Positions 1 to 8,356 of a stretch of 64,000 bases of DNA are shown in pieces. The stretch covers positions 186,001-250,000 of the forward strand of contig NZ_NIDE01000014.1 in assembly GCF_002197845.1 (NCBI RefSeq), in the 5' to 3' direction. The first letter of the stretch is position 1, and each line of letters starts with the position of its first letter. The translations under genes and the position numbers were made by a program. This DNA comes from Fimbriiglobus ruber. Its GTDB lineage: Bacteria > Planctomycetota > Planctomycetia > Gemmatales > Gemmataceae. The notes below the pieces were generated by a model that saw nothing but the letters and a program-made list of their open reading frames with translations, did no database searches and was not told the origin of the DNA.

Positions 1-2
1 TT

Positions 3-1805
3 TGCGTACCCAGCGCGTGGACCCAACCGCCGGACGGGGGTGGAAAGGGCGGGTTCGGCGGCAAAGGCGGGTTCGGCGGCAAGGGCGGCCCCGGCGGCCA
101 GGAACGCAAGATCCTCAAGGACTTCGACAAGGACAACGACGGCTGGCTGAACGCGGAGGAGCGGAAGGCCGCCAGGGAGGCCGTCAAGAAGGGCGGCGGT
201 GGTGGGTTCGGCTTCGGTGGCCCGAAGGGTGGGTTCGGCAAGGGCGGCGAACGCGGCCGACCCGGCCCGAAAATGACCCCGGCCGAGGTGAAGAACTACC
301 CGGACGCGGCCCTGTACGACAGGGCGGTTCTCCGCACCATCTTCCTGGACTTCGAGAACGCGGACTGGGAGGCGGAGATCCAGGATTTCCACGGGACCGA
401 CGTGGACGTGCCCGCGACCGCCACCGTGGACGGCAAAAAGTACCCGAACGTCGGCGTCCACTTCCGGGGCATGTCGTCGTACTTCGCCGTCGGGGCCGGC
501 TCAAAGCGGTCGCTCAACCTGTCGTTCGACATGGCCGACGGCAAGCAACGGCTCTACGGGTACAAAACGCTCAACCTGCTCAACTCGCACGAAGACCCGT
601 CGATGATGAGTACGGTCCTGTACTCGCACGTCGCCCGGCAGTACATGCCGGCCCCGAAGGCGAACTTCGTGAACGTGGTCATCAACGGCGAGTTCTGGGG
701 CGTGTACGGCAGCGTCCAGCAGTTCGACAAGGTGTTTCTGAAAGAGAACTACAAGACGACGAAGGGCACCCGCTGGAAGGTCCGCGGCAGCCCCGGCGGG
801 CGCGGCGGGCTGGAATACTTCGGCGACGACGTGTCGGCGTACAAGCGGATCTTCACGATCAAGTCGGAGGACAACGAGGAAGCGTGGAAGGCGCTGGCCC
901 ACTTGTGCAAGGTGTTGAACCAGACGCCCGCGGATCAGCTGGAGGCTGCGCTGAAGCCGATTCTGGACGTCGATGAAGTCCTCTGGTTCCTCGCGCTGGA
1001 CGTGGCACTTATCAACGGCGACGGCTTCTGGGTTCGCGCGAGCGACTACAGCCTGTACCTGGACGACAAGGGCAAGTTCCACCTGATCCCGAGTGACATG
1101 AACGAGGGGTTCCGGCCGGCGGGCGGGCCGGGCATGGGCGGCCCGGGTGGGCCGGGCGGCGGGTTCTTCCGGTTCGCACCGCCGGGCGTGCTGTTCCCGG
1201 AACCGATGCAGAACATGCTGCAAATGACCGACGCCCAGAAGAAGGAAGTAGCCGCACTCCAGAAGGAAGTCGACGTAGCACTCGAAAAGTTGATGACCGA
1301 GGAACAGCAGAAGCAGTTCAAGGAGATGAAAGACCGCGGCCCGGGTGGGCCGGGAGGCGGCCCCGGCGGTGGGTTCGGTCCCCCGGGCGGCGGTGGTGGT
1401 CCGGGCGGCGGCGGTGGCGGTCGTGGGATGGAACTTGACCCGCTCGTCGGGTTGGCCGACCCGAACAAGCCGCTGCGGAGTAAGTTGCTCGCCGTGCCCG
1501 CGTTGCGGGCCAAGTACCTCGCGGACGTGAAGAAGATCGCGGCCGATGCCCTCGACTGGAAGAACTTCGGCCCGGTGGTGATGGGGTATCGCAAGCTGAT
1601 TGAGAAGGACGTAGAAATCGACACCCGAAAATTGGACTCGTTCGAGGCGTTCAAGCGGAACACAGACGACGCCCCGCCCGCGGCCGGTGGAGCGGGTCCG
1701 GGTGGCGGGCGCGGGTTCGGCCAGGGAATGAACCTGCGGGCGTTCGCGGAACAGCGGCGGACGTACCTCATGAATTACTCTGAGGCGAAGAAGGCCGGGC
1801 CGTGA
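3..1805 (+). CDS. CotH family protein with N-terminal EF-hand (5' truncated)
   Basis: The frame is open from the window edge, so the true start lies upstream. Near the beginning, after a Gly-Lys-Phe-rich stretch, a canonical 12-residue EF-hand loop (D-K-D-N-D-G-W-L-N-A-E-E, about bases 120-156) is visible, suggesting calcium binding. The main body resembles CotH, a family that includes atypical secreted protein kinases: a VHFRGMSS segment, a KTLNLLN segment, and the IPSDMNEGF segment that matches the catalytic Asp region of CotH proteins. Two Gly/Pro-rich low-complexity stretches interrupt the C-terminal half. In planctomycetes such proteins are usually secreted; kinase activity here is an inference. 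A later ATG at 273 would remove the EF-hand and is probably not the start. Confidence 0.85.
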   Translation, partial: CVPSAWTQPPDGGGKGGFGGKGGFGGKGGPGGQERKILKDFDKDNDGWLNAEERKAAREAVKKGGGGGFGFGGPKGGFGKGGERGRPGPKMTPAEVKNYPDAALYDRAVLRTIFLDFENADWEAEIQDFHGTDVDVPATATVDGKKYPNVGVHFRGMSSYFAVGAGSKRSLNLSFDMADGKQRLYGYKTLNLLNSHEDPSMMSTVLYSHVARQYMPAPKANFVNVVINGEFWGVYGSVQQFDKVFLKENYKTTKGTRWKVRGSPGGRGGLEYFGDDVSAYKRIFTIKSEDNEEAWKALAHLCKVLNQTPADQLEAALKPILDVDEVLWFLALDVALINGDGFWVRASDYSLYLDDKGKFHLIPSDMNEGFRPAGGPGMGGPGGPGGGFFRFAPPGVLFPEPMQNMLQMTDAQKKEVAALQKEVDVALEKLMTEEQQKQFKEMKDRGPGGPGGGPGGGFGPPGGGGGPGGGGGGRGMELDPLVGLADPNKPLRSKLLAVPALRAKYLADVKKIAADALDWKNFGPVVMGYRKLIEKDVEIDTRKLDSFEAFKRNTDDAPPAAGGAGPGGGRGFGQGMNLRAFAEQRRTYLMNYSEAKKAGP

Positions 1806-1825
1806 CGCCCGGATGATGTCGCACG

Positions 1826-1857
1826 GGCGGGCGCCGGGAAACCGCGCCCGCCTCTTT
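1826..1857 (+). terminator. Putative intrinsic terminator after the CotH gene
   Basis: A 9-bp GC-only stem (1826-1834 with 1844-1852), a 9-nt loop and a short T-rich tail (TCTTT) follow the CotH stop codon by about 20 bases. The tail is weak, so termination efficiency is uncertain. Confidence 0.5.
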
Positions 1858-2085
1858 CGTCGGGCTATTGATGGCACATCTTCCGCCGCCGTTGACAACG
1901 CGAACACTCTCGCGGGTCGGCTACTTTTCCGAAGTCATTCAACCGCATACCGATGAACCGCCGGCCGTGATTTAGGGTGGGCAATGATTCGCTCGACCCT
2001 AAATCATTCGGTACACGAACGGCTACGCCCTCCCGAGCCGATGTCATCCCCGCCCGTACCCGCGGGCTCGCAACAGGACGCTCCC

Positions 2086-2844
2086 ATGTCCCGCCCCAAG
2101 TTCGTCGCCGGCAACTGGAAGATGTACACCACCCGCGCGGGGGCGGTCGACCTCGCGGCGGCCGTCGCGAAGGGGCTGCCGGCGGGCGGCAAGACGCGGG
2201 TCGCTGTCTGCCCGCCGTTCCCCTGGCTGACCGCGGTGGCGGACGCCCTGAAGGGGACGCCGGTCGCTGTCGGGGCGCAAAATTGTCACTTTGAAAAAGA
2301 AGGCGCGTTCACCGGCGAGACGGCCCCCGGAATGATCCTCGACGCGGGCTGCCAGTACGTCATTATCGGCCACAGCGAACGGCGGCACGGGTTCGGGGAA
2401 ACGGACGGGTTGCTGAACAAGAAGACCAAGGCCGCCCTCGCCGCCGGCCTTTCGGTGATCTTCTGTGTCGGTGAACTGCTCGCCGAACGTGAAGCGAGCC
2501 AAACCGAAAAAGTCCTCGAAACGCAGCTCACCCACGGGCTGGCCGACCTGTCCGCGGCGCAACTGGAGAAAGTCGTCGTCGCTTACGAGCCGGTCTGGGC
2601 GATCGGGACCGGGAAAGTGGCCACGACCGAGCAGGCGCAGGCCGCCCACGCCTTTATCCGGCAAAAAATCGCGGGCCAGTTCGGCGAGAAAGCCGCGGCC
2701 GGGCTTCTCATTCAGTACGGCGGGTCGGTCAAGCCGGACAACGCCGCCGCCCTGCTGCACCAACCGGACGTAGACGGGGCTCTGGTCGGTGGGGCCAGCC
2801 TGAAGGCCGACACGTTCCTGGCGATCGTCGCCGCGGGCGGTTGA
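2086..2844 (+). CDS. tpiA: Triosephosphate isomerase
   Basis: This 252-residue protein is a complete cytosolic triosephosphate isomerase, which interconverts dihydroxyacetone phosphate and glyceraldehyde 3-phosphate in glycolysis. It shows the N-terminal GNWKM segment with the catalytic lysine, the GHSERR segment with the catalytic histidine, the AYEPVWAIGTG segment with the catalytic glutamate, and the C-terminal YGGSV phosphate-binding motif. The ATG at 2086 was chosen because it begins directly before the conserved KFVAGNWKM start and has an AGGA motif about seven bases upstream; the frame stays open a further 34 codons upstream without family similarity. It heads the block that continues with secG after an inserted pair of genes. 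Confidence 0.97.
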   Translation: MSRPKFVAGNWKMYTTRAGAVDLAAAVAKGLPAGGKTRVAVCPPFPWLTAVADALKGTPVAVGAQNCHFEKEGAFTGETAPGMILDAGCQYVIIGHSERRHGFGETDGLLNKKTKAALAAGLSVIFCVGELLAEREASQTEKVLETQLTHGLADLSAAQLEKVVVAYEPVWAIGTGKVATTEQAQAAHAFIRQKIAGQFGEKAAAGLLIQYGGSVKPDNAAALLHQPDVDGALVGGASLKADTFLAIVAAGG

Positions 2845-2996
2845 GCGGGACCGGGTTACGTAGGTTCGGCACGAGAAAGTCCGCGCACACGATTGTGCTG
2901 TGCGGCCCGGTTCGGGTTCAAATTGATGGGGAAGAGGTAAAGAGTAAGATAATCCCAGGGCTTTTGTCGGAGTACATAACTCGCGGGGATCGAAAC

Positions 2997-3284
2997 ATGC
3001 CGGCGCTTGCAAAACAGGAAGCCGCCGAGACGCTGGCTCAAGTTGTGGAGAGAGCGAAACCGAGCGATCTCGCTGAGATTTATGCCGAACTCTTCCCGGA
3101 GCAGTCCGTGTCTTCTCCCCCGACCGCGAGCGAAATCGCTCGCTACGTTCGAAGCGGGCTTGCGGCAGAGGAGATCGTCGATCTGTGGAACGTAGTGTTC
3201 CCGAGCGATCGTAACGTCTGGTACGACGAGGAGGCGAAAGCGATTCACTACAACGAGGAACCAGTCGGGTACGCGGCGGAGTAG
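2997..3284 (+). CDS. Small acidic protein of unknown function, possible partner of the HEPN protein
   Basis: The product is 95 residues, acidic, without membrane segments or signal peptide, and I do not recognise a family. It has a helical-looking N-terminal half and an acidic C-terminal tail (WYDEEAKAIHYNEE). The ATG at 2997 was chosen over upstream in-frame starts because the upstream part overlaps tpiA. The HEPN-type gene begins 39 bases after its stop on the same strand, so the two are probably co-transcribed. Small upstream genes next to HEPN RNases are often antitoxins, but nothing in this sequence proves that role. Confidence 0.7.
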   Translation: MPALAKQEAAETLAQVVERAKPSDLAEIYAELFPEQSVSSPPTASEIARYVRSGLAAEEIVDLWNVVFPSDRNVWYDEEAKAIHYNEEPVGYAAE

Positions 3285-3323
3285 CACGACGGTCGGTGCG
3301 GACCTTTACGTTCGGAGTCTGCC

Positions 3324-4097
3324 GTGCCCGCTACCGCCTTGCAGCATTTTCGGGAAGACGTGGCGCGAGCCAGAGCGATCCTCGCCCACGCCGACCCGAT
3401 GCCTCGCGCGAGCGCCGGCGAGCAGCTGCTCTGCTCCGACTTATTGCGCTCCGCCTGGATGTTCACGGTCGGCGCGTTGGACGCCTACTTTTGCGATGCG
3501 TACACGGACCTCGTGGCGGCCACGGTCAGCTCAAAGAGTCGACAGCCGACCATCACACTCCCGGAGTGGGTCTACGACATCAAGTTCCCCATCCGGGCGA
3601 TCCTTGAGGAATACGACCATGCGAATTGGCGGTGGCGGATGGCGGCCCGCAAGATGATGGAGCGAGAGAATGTTCTCAGCCTTTCGACCATCCAGGCGCT
3701 GTTCAACAAGTTTTTCCGAAAGGGGCACAAGTTCTTCCGCGACCTCCTCGACACCTGGATCTCCCGGCCGGACTCGAAGATCCGGCTCTTCGGCGTCTCG
3801 CGGGGGGATTACCTGGCGATGGCCGATGCGGACAAGCGCGCGGCGCGGGAGAACGCGGGCGACCGGCTGGAAGACCGATTCCGGACGATCTTTCAACGCC
3901 GGCACGACTGTATCCACAACTGCGATCGACCGAGGATGATGCCACAGCCGCTCGATAAAGGCAGCACGGTGTTGAAAGTCGTCCAAGATGTCGAGTACTT
4001 CGTAAATCGGTGCGATGAGCACATTGCCCTTGAGTTCCGACAATTCCTGGTTGGAATCGGGTGTTCGGCGGCGACTATTGCCCGAACAGGGTATTAG
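3324..4097 (+). CDS. HEPN-type protein, candidate RNase (RiboL-PSP-HEPN-like)
   Basis: This 257-residue cytosolic protein begins at a GTG with a GGAG motif six bases upstream. Its C-terminal part contains R193-H-D-C-I-H198, the R-x4-H motif that forms the RNase active site of HEPN domains, followed by the polar N199 and a helix (DVEYFVNRCDEHI) typical of the end of these domains. An N-terminal helix (WMFTVGALDAYFCDAY) also fits the four-helix HEPN fold. HEPN proteins act as toxins, abortive-infection RNases or CRISPR-associated RNases; the preceding small gene makes a toxin-antitoxin or defence role possible. The unit interrupts the tpiA-secG order, which suggests insertion. RNase activity is inferred. 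Confidence 0.7.
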   Translation: MPATALQHFREDVARARAILAHADPMPRASAGEQLLCSDLLRSAWMFTVGALDAYFCDAYTDLVAATVSSKSRQPTITLPEWVYDIKFPIRAILEEYDHANWRWRMAARKMMERENVLSLSTIQALFNKFFRKGHKFFRDLLDTWISRPDSKIRLFGVSRGDYLAMADADKRAARENAGDRLEDRFRTIFQRRHDCIHNCDRPRMMPQPLDKGSTVLKVVQDVEYFVNRCDEHIALEFRQFLVGIGCSAATIARTGY

Positions 4098-4312
4098 GAA
4101 ACGCCGCCCGCTTGGAAAATGCGTCGGCGTCACGCGATCGCGGCCGGGTCGCACCCGCACCCTTGGTGGTCATCGCGGGAGGCCGAGGTCGTCGGTATGC
4201 TGGGGCCGGTCTTCCCGACCCGGCCGGTTAGTCGTACATTTACTTTTCACATTTCCCCGGGGTTGTCCCGCCGGGTGGTGTGTTCGCGTCCGCGTGACGG
4301 AGGAGTGTTGTC

Positions 4313-4621
4313 GTGGCGCTGCCGTTGTTCGCCATCTCCACGGGGTCGATTGCCCTGAACGTGGTGGTAATCTTCCTCAGTCTGCTCCTGATGTTCATTG
4401 TCCTGATTCAGCGGGGCAAAGGCGGCGGCCTGGCCGGGGCGTTCGGCGGGGCCGGCGGGTCGAGCCCGTTCGGCTCCCGGGCCGGCGACACCTTCACCAA
4501 GATCACCCTGTACCTCGCGGGCGTGTGGGTACTCGTCATCATGATCCACGTGAAGGTCGCCCAGAACGACATCCAGGACACAGAAACCTCGATCACGGTC
4601 TCCTCCAAGGACAAACAGTAA
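4313..4621 (+). CDS. secG: Preprotein translocase subunit SecG
   Basis: The 102-residue product has two transmembrane helices (about residues 10-31 and 66-84) separated by the Gly-rich loop [13 protein letters not shown]...SSPFGS, which is the SecG signature. SecG is the non-essential third subunit of the SecYEG channel in the inner membrane and speeds protein export. Translation starts at GTG 4313 with a GGAGGAG sequence about eight bases upstream. It is followed by yicC, gmk and rpoZ in the same direction, an arrangement that looks like one operon. Confidence 0.93.
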   Translation: MALPLFAISTGSIALNVVVIFLSLLLMFIVLIQRGKGGGLAGAFGGAGGSSPFGSRAGDTFTKITLYLAGVWVLVIMIHVKVAQNDIQDTETSITVSSKDKQ

Positions 4622-4668
4622 CCGGCCCCAGGTGCCCCCCGCGCGCCCGTTTTTCGAGAGTGCCCACC

Positions 4669-5562
4669 GTGTTGTTCAGCATGACCGGGTTCGGCGAGGC
4701 CCGGGGCCAAGGTTCCGGGTTCGCGGTCGGCGTCGAGGTCCGGTCGGTCAACAACCGCCACCTGAAAGTGACCGTCCGCGGGTCGGACCCGTACCCGATG
4801 TTGGAGTCCGAGGTCGAGAAGGTCGTCCGCCGCGGGGTCCGGCGGGGAACCATTTCGGTCCACGTGCGGGCCGAACGGGCGCCCCGGCCCGGCGACCTGA
4901 AACTCAACACCGCCGTCGTCCAGACGTACCTCGAACTGCTCCGGACCACCTGCGAGGCGGCCGGAACCCCCCACCTGCTGCCGAGCCTCGCGACGGGCGT
5001 CCTGGCCCTCCCGGGCGTCGCCCCCGAACCCGGGCAGGGCGGGAGCGTCCCGGACGACGAGTGGCCGGTCTTCGAGCAGGCGCTGGAGCGGGCCCTCGCG
5101 AAACTGGACGTGTCCCGGAAAGAAGAAGGCCGGGCGATGGCGGACGAGTTGCTCCGCCACCACGCGTATTTAACCGAGCAGCTGGGGCTGGTGAAAACGC
5201 AACTGCCGGCCGTGATGGTGCATTACCGGGCCCGGCTACTCGATCGCGTCAAACAGGCGATCGCGGACGCCGGGGTCACGCTGGACGAGAGCCACCTGAT
5301 CCGGGAACTTGCCCTGTTCGCGGACCGGACCGACGTGGCCGAGGAGTTGTCCCGGTTCGCGGCCCACCTCGACCAGTTCCGGGAACTGGTCACGACCGTC
5401 ACCGACGGGGCGGGCCGGCGCCTGGAATTCGTCGTGCAGGAAATGGGCCGGGAGGCGAACACGCTGGGGTCGAAGGCCGGCGACGTGTCGATCTCCCGCA
5501 TCGTCGTCGAGATCAAGGCGACGCTCGAAAAGGTCCGCGAACTGGTTCAGAACGTGGAGTAG
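4669..5562 (+). CDS. yicC: YicC family endoribonuclease
   Basis: The 297-residue protein starts with the family hallmark SMTGFGEARG and contains the SVNNRHLK motif; the C-terminal half corresponds to DUF1732, ending in the conserved region EMGREANTLGSKAGD and VVEIKATLEKVRELVQNVE. YicC proteins are cytosolic RNases that act on small RNAs or mRNA in bacteria. GTG 4669 gives the typical M-x-x-SMTGFG beginning; GTG 4660 is an alternative, three codons longer. The gene lies 47 bases after secG and 44 before gmk; yicC next to gmk and rpoZ is a widely conserved order. Confidence 0.92.
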   Translation: MLFSMTGFGEARGQGSGFAVGVEVRSVNNRHLKVTVRGSDPYPMLESEVEKVVRRGVRRGTISVHVRAERAPRPGDLKLNTAVVQTYLELLRTTCEAAGTPHLLPSLATGVLALPGVAPEPGQGGSVPDDEWPVFEQALERALAKLDVSRKEEGRAMADELLRHHAYLTEQLGLVKTQLPAVMVHYRARLLDRVKQAIADAGVTLDESHLIRELALFADRTDVAEELSRFAAHLDQFRELVTTVTDGAGRRLEFVVQEMGREANTLGSKAGDVSISRIVVEIKATLEKVRELVQNVE

Positions 5563-5606
5563 CCGGGCTGGTGGGTCCGGCGGTCGTTTTTCATCACCGG
5601 TGCCCC

Positions 5607-6212
5607 ATGCCCCACGCGCCGCTGATCGTGCTGTCCGGTCCGAGCGGGGCCGGGAAAACGACGGTCGTGCATCGCTTGTTGGAGCGCGACACCTTGCCGC
5701 TCCGGCGGGCCGTAACCGCGACGAGTCGACAGAAACGGCCGGGCGAGGAAGACGGCCGCGACTACCACTTTTGGACGCCCGAAGCGTTCAAGGCGGCGAT
5801 CGACGCCCACGAGATGCTCGAACACGCCGTCGTCCACGGCAAGGACTACTACGGCACCCCGCGGTCCGAGGTCGACCTCTACCGGGCGGACGGTAAGGGG
5901 GTGATCCTGGTCATCGACGTGCAGGGAGCCGAGCAGATCCGCCGGCTCTACCCGGGCGACCACCTGTCCGTGTTCGTCGCCCCGCCAGCGGAGGGCGCCC
6001 TGGTGGAACTGGAGAAACGGCTCCTCGCCCGCGGCGACAAGCCGGAATCGATCCGCAAGCGGCTGGAGACCGCGCGGGCCGAATTCGCGCGGGCCGGGGA
6101 GTTCGACCGGCAGCTCCTGAACGCCGACCTGGACACCGCCACCCGCGACCTGGAAACCCTGATCCGCGAACAATTTCACCCGAGGGGGCTCGACCGATGC
6201 TCGACGACCTGA
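5607..6212 (+). CDS. gmk: Guanylate kinase
   Basis: The 201-residue cytosolic enzyme phosphorylates GMP to GDP with ATP. The P-loop GPSGAGKTT lies at about residues 10-18, followed by the GMP-binding region [17 protein letters not shown], and by the [14 protein letters not shown] segment that is strongly conserved in the family. ATG 5607 gives the normal short N-terminus ahead of the P-loop. Its last 16 bases overlap the start of rpoZ, which implies translational coupling. The last residues beyond the usual helix are read within that overlap. Confidence 0.96.
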   Translation: MPHAPLIVLSGPSGAGKTTVVHRLLERDTLPLRRAVTATSRQKRPGEEDGRDYHFWTPEAFKAAIDAHEMLEHAVVHGKDYYGTPRSEVDLYRADGKGVILVIDVQGAEQIRRLYPGDHLSVFVAPPAEGALVELEKRLLARGDKPESIRKRLETARAEFARAGEFDRQLLNADLDTATRDLETLIREQFHPRGLDRCSTT

Positions 6213-6517
6213 AAGAAGAAGAGATCGTAAACAAGGTGGGCGGGCGGTTCAAACTGTCCACCCTCATTCAAAAGCGGATGGTCGCCCTGAACACCGGGGC
6301 CAAGCCGCTCGTGGACGCCAAGGGCGGGGACAAACTGGCCATCGTGCTACAGGAAATCCTCCAGGACAAGATTTACCTCGACGCCAGCGGGGAAGTCGAA
6401 ACGACGAACATGACGATCACGGCGAACCTGCCGCCGGTCTACCTGAGCGGGAGCCCCCCGGCGGTCCCGCCGCCCGCCCCGGCCCCGGCCGTGCAAGCCA
6501 CCGACGACGACGACTGA
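6197..6517 (+). CDS. rpoZ: DNA-directed RNA polymerase omega subunit
   Basis: The 106-residue product carries the omega-subunit pattern: a basic segment ([22 protein letters not shown]) followed by a helix that ends in a conserved acidic region ([17 protein letters not shown]). Omega helps assemble RNA polymerase by binding the beta-prime subunit. A Pro/Ala-rich tail ending in DDDD is added beyond the conserved core. It overlaps gmk by 16 bases, and the gene is followed within 31 bases by a strong intrinsic terminator, which marks the end of the operon. Confidence 0.9.
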   Translation: MLDDLKEEEIVNKVGGRFKLSTLIQKRMVALNTGAKPLVDAKGGDKLAIVLQEILQDKIYLDASGEVETTNMTITANLPPVYLSGSPPAVPPPAPAPAVQATDDDD

Positions 6518-6547
6518 CGCCGGAATCCTTGAATCGATCAGCACCTA

Positions 6548-6584
6548 CGCGCGGACGGGCCCCAGCCCGTCCGCGCGTTTTTTT
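6548..6584 (+). terminator. Strong intrinsic terminator of the secG-yicC-gmk-rpoZ operon
   Basis: A perfect 12-bp GC-rich stem (6548-6559 with 6566-6577) closes a 6-nt loop and runs directly into seven T residues (6578-6584). This is the best intrinsic terminator in the window. Confidence 0.93.
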
Positions 6585-6700
6585 CCGCCCGCCCGTCCTG
6601 CTGAAGCGGGCGGCCCGATGAACCCCTTCCGGCCGGGCGGCGTAATGGTAGAACAACACCGTGTGACCCCGTACCGGCCGCCGTCGTCCCGGGTGGAACC

Positions 6701-8203
6701 ATGACCCAGCAGACCCCGCCGCGCCTGAACACCGACGTCGGCATCCAGAGCGGGTACGCCCCGATCTCGTGGACCGCCGTCGCGGCGCTGGCCGTCGTCA
6801 TCGTGTACCTCTTCGCCCTCGCGATCATGGGGTTGTTCGCGTTCCGCGACGGGAAGCCGCTGATCGAAGTCGGGTTGCTGATCCCCCCGGCCCTGGTCGT
6901 GGTCCTGGCGTTCGTCGCCCGCCGCCAGATCCGGGTGTCCGAGGGCACCCGGACGGGAGAAACCTACGCGAACGTCGCCTGGTGGATCGCGATCGTCTGC
7001 GGCCTCGGGTACGTGACGTACCTCGGCGCCATCGAGTTCCTGATCCGGAATCAGGCGGAGGCGACGTTCACCAAGTGGGCCACGTTCCTCAAAGACGCCG
7101 ACCCGAGCAACCCGAACGACCCGAACCTGTTCGAGTCGTGTTGGTGGACCCTCTCGCCCGGCACACGGGTCAATTCGAACCCTCGTGATCTGCCCGGTTT
7201 CGAGAAGTCCCACCAGGCGGAACTGGCGGCCTACCGCCAGGTCGACGTCGTCCGCATTTGCAGCCGGAACCGCGGGGCGGTCGAGTTCAAGACGCACGGC
7301 CTGCAAGACTGGCAGCAGAAGCCGACCGAGATTTCGTGCGTACTCGCGGCCACGCTCGTCACCCCCGAGGGCGACTTCGAGCTGATGGTCCCGCTCCGGG
7401 CGTCGGTGGACGACAAAAAGGTCCGCCGCTGGCAGATCGCGCCGTCCATGGACGGGTACGTCAAGCACAAGAAACTGACCCGGTACGGGTGGATGGTCGA
7501 ATACCTGGACGTGTCGGGCCGGCAGGCGGCCCGGGATTTCATGTCCCGGGTCGGCTCCCCGGACACGGCCCAGGCGGCCATCGCGTACCTCGCGTTCGTC
7601 CGCCCGGAGTGGACCGCGCGCCACGCGACCGAGGTGGTGAATGAGATCGTGAAGTCGACCGACGCCCGGTCGGCGGTCGTCGGGTCGACGGGCGCGGTCG
7701 TCTTCCCCTACCCGCCTCAAATGCGGGAACACCTGTCCGAGAAAGTGTTCGCCAAGCCGAACGGCGCGGCCCTGAGTTCCAACGACCTCGACACGTTTTT
7801 CCGCTGCTGGCACCGCCCGAACCGGATCGTCCCGAGCGGGTCGGTGATCCGCGGGAACACGGACGTGAACCCCGTCCTGATCGCGGACGGGAAGACGGTG
7901 GAACTCCGCAACCCGTGTGAACTGGTGACGTCGTCCGACAACGCCACCCCGGCCGCCGCCCGGGGCCGCCTGATCCTCCGCCCCATCCCCTTCGGCGACC
8001 CGTTCCTGTCCGAATTCCTCGCCGCCCGCGAGGCCGGGCTCACCGCCCCCCGCACCGAAAAGCCGCCGGCCGACATGACCGATTTCGGCCTCAACTGGAA
8101 GGTCGTGAAGATCGAATCCGACCTGGCGACTTACGACCCCAAGCCGCCCGGCCCGCCCCCGGGCGGCCCCGGCGGCGGCATGCCCGGCATGATGGGCAGC
8201 TGA
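6701..8203 (+). CDS. Membrane protein of unknown function
   Basis: The 500-residue protein has three probable membrane helices near its N-terminus (about residues 24-48, 55-73 and 92-112). The remaining 390 residues look soluble, without a motif I recognise, and end in a Gly/Pro/Met-rich tail. The first 70 residues have the look of small planctomycete DUF4190-like membrane modules, but this is only a resemblance. The ATG has a purine-rich GGGTGGAA just upstream. It stands alone, after the rpoZ terminator and 153 bases before ribBA in the same direction. Confidence 0.8.
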   Translation: MTQQTPPRLNTDVGIQSGYAPISWTAVAALAVVIVYLFALAIMGLFAFRDGKPLIEVGLLIPPALVVVLAFVARRQIRVSEGTRTGETYANVAWWIAIVCGLGYVTYLGAIEFLIRNQAEATFTKWATFLKDADPSNPNDPNLFESCWWTLSPGTRVNSNPRDLPGFEKSHQAELAAYRQVDVVRICSRNRGAVEFKTHGLQDWQQKPTEISCVLAATLVTPEGDFELMVPLRASVDDKKVRRWQIAPSMDGYVKHKKLTRYGWMVEYLDVSGRQAARDFMSRVGSPDTAQAAIAYLAFVRPEWTARHATEVVNEIVKSTDARSAVVGSTGAVVFPYPPQMREHLSEKVFAKPNGAALSSNDLDTFFRCWHRPNRIVPSGSVIRGNTDVNPVLIADGKTVELRNPCELVTSSDNATPAAARGRLILRPIPFGDPFLSEFLAAREAGLTAPRTEKPPADMTDFGLNWKVVKIESDLATYDPKPPGPPPGGPGGGMPGMMGS

Positions 8204-8356
8204 CCCGCCCGGCGCGGCCGGTCCGACTTCTGCCTGCCCGGTGAACCGGCTACCGCGTAGAATTCCTCCGACGCACCACACCCGACGCCCCCGCGCGGCA
8301 CCCGTTGCCGCGTGAGTCGACCCGGGTCGCGGGATGCGACGGGGAGACGCGACGCC

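Noticed and set aside
6635-6690. A tRNA-like stretch (GGCGTAATGGTAGAACAAC)
   Set aside because: It resembles the D-arm of a tRNA, but no anticodon stem, T-arm with TTC-purine-A, or acceptor stem can be built around it.
8204-8356. FMN riboswitch ahead of ribBA
   Set aside because: The conserved FMN-riboswitch segments were not found in this short leader.
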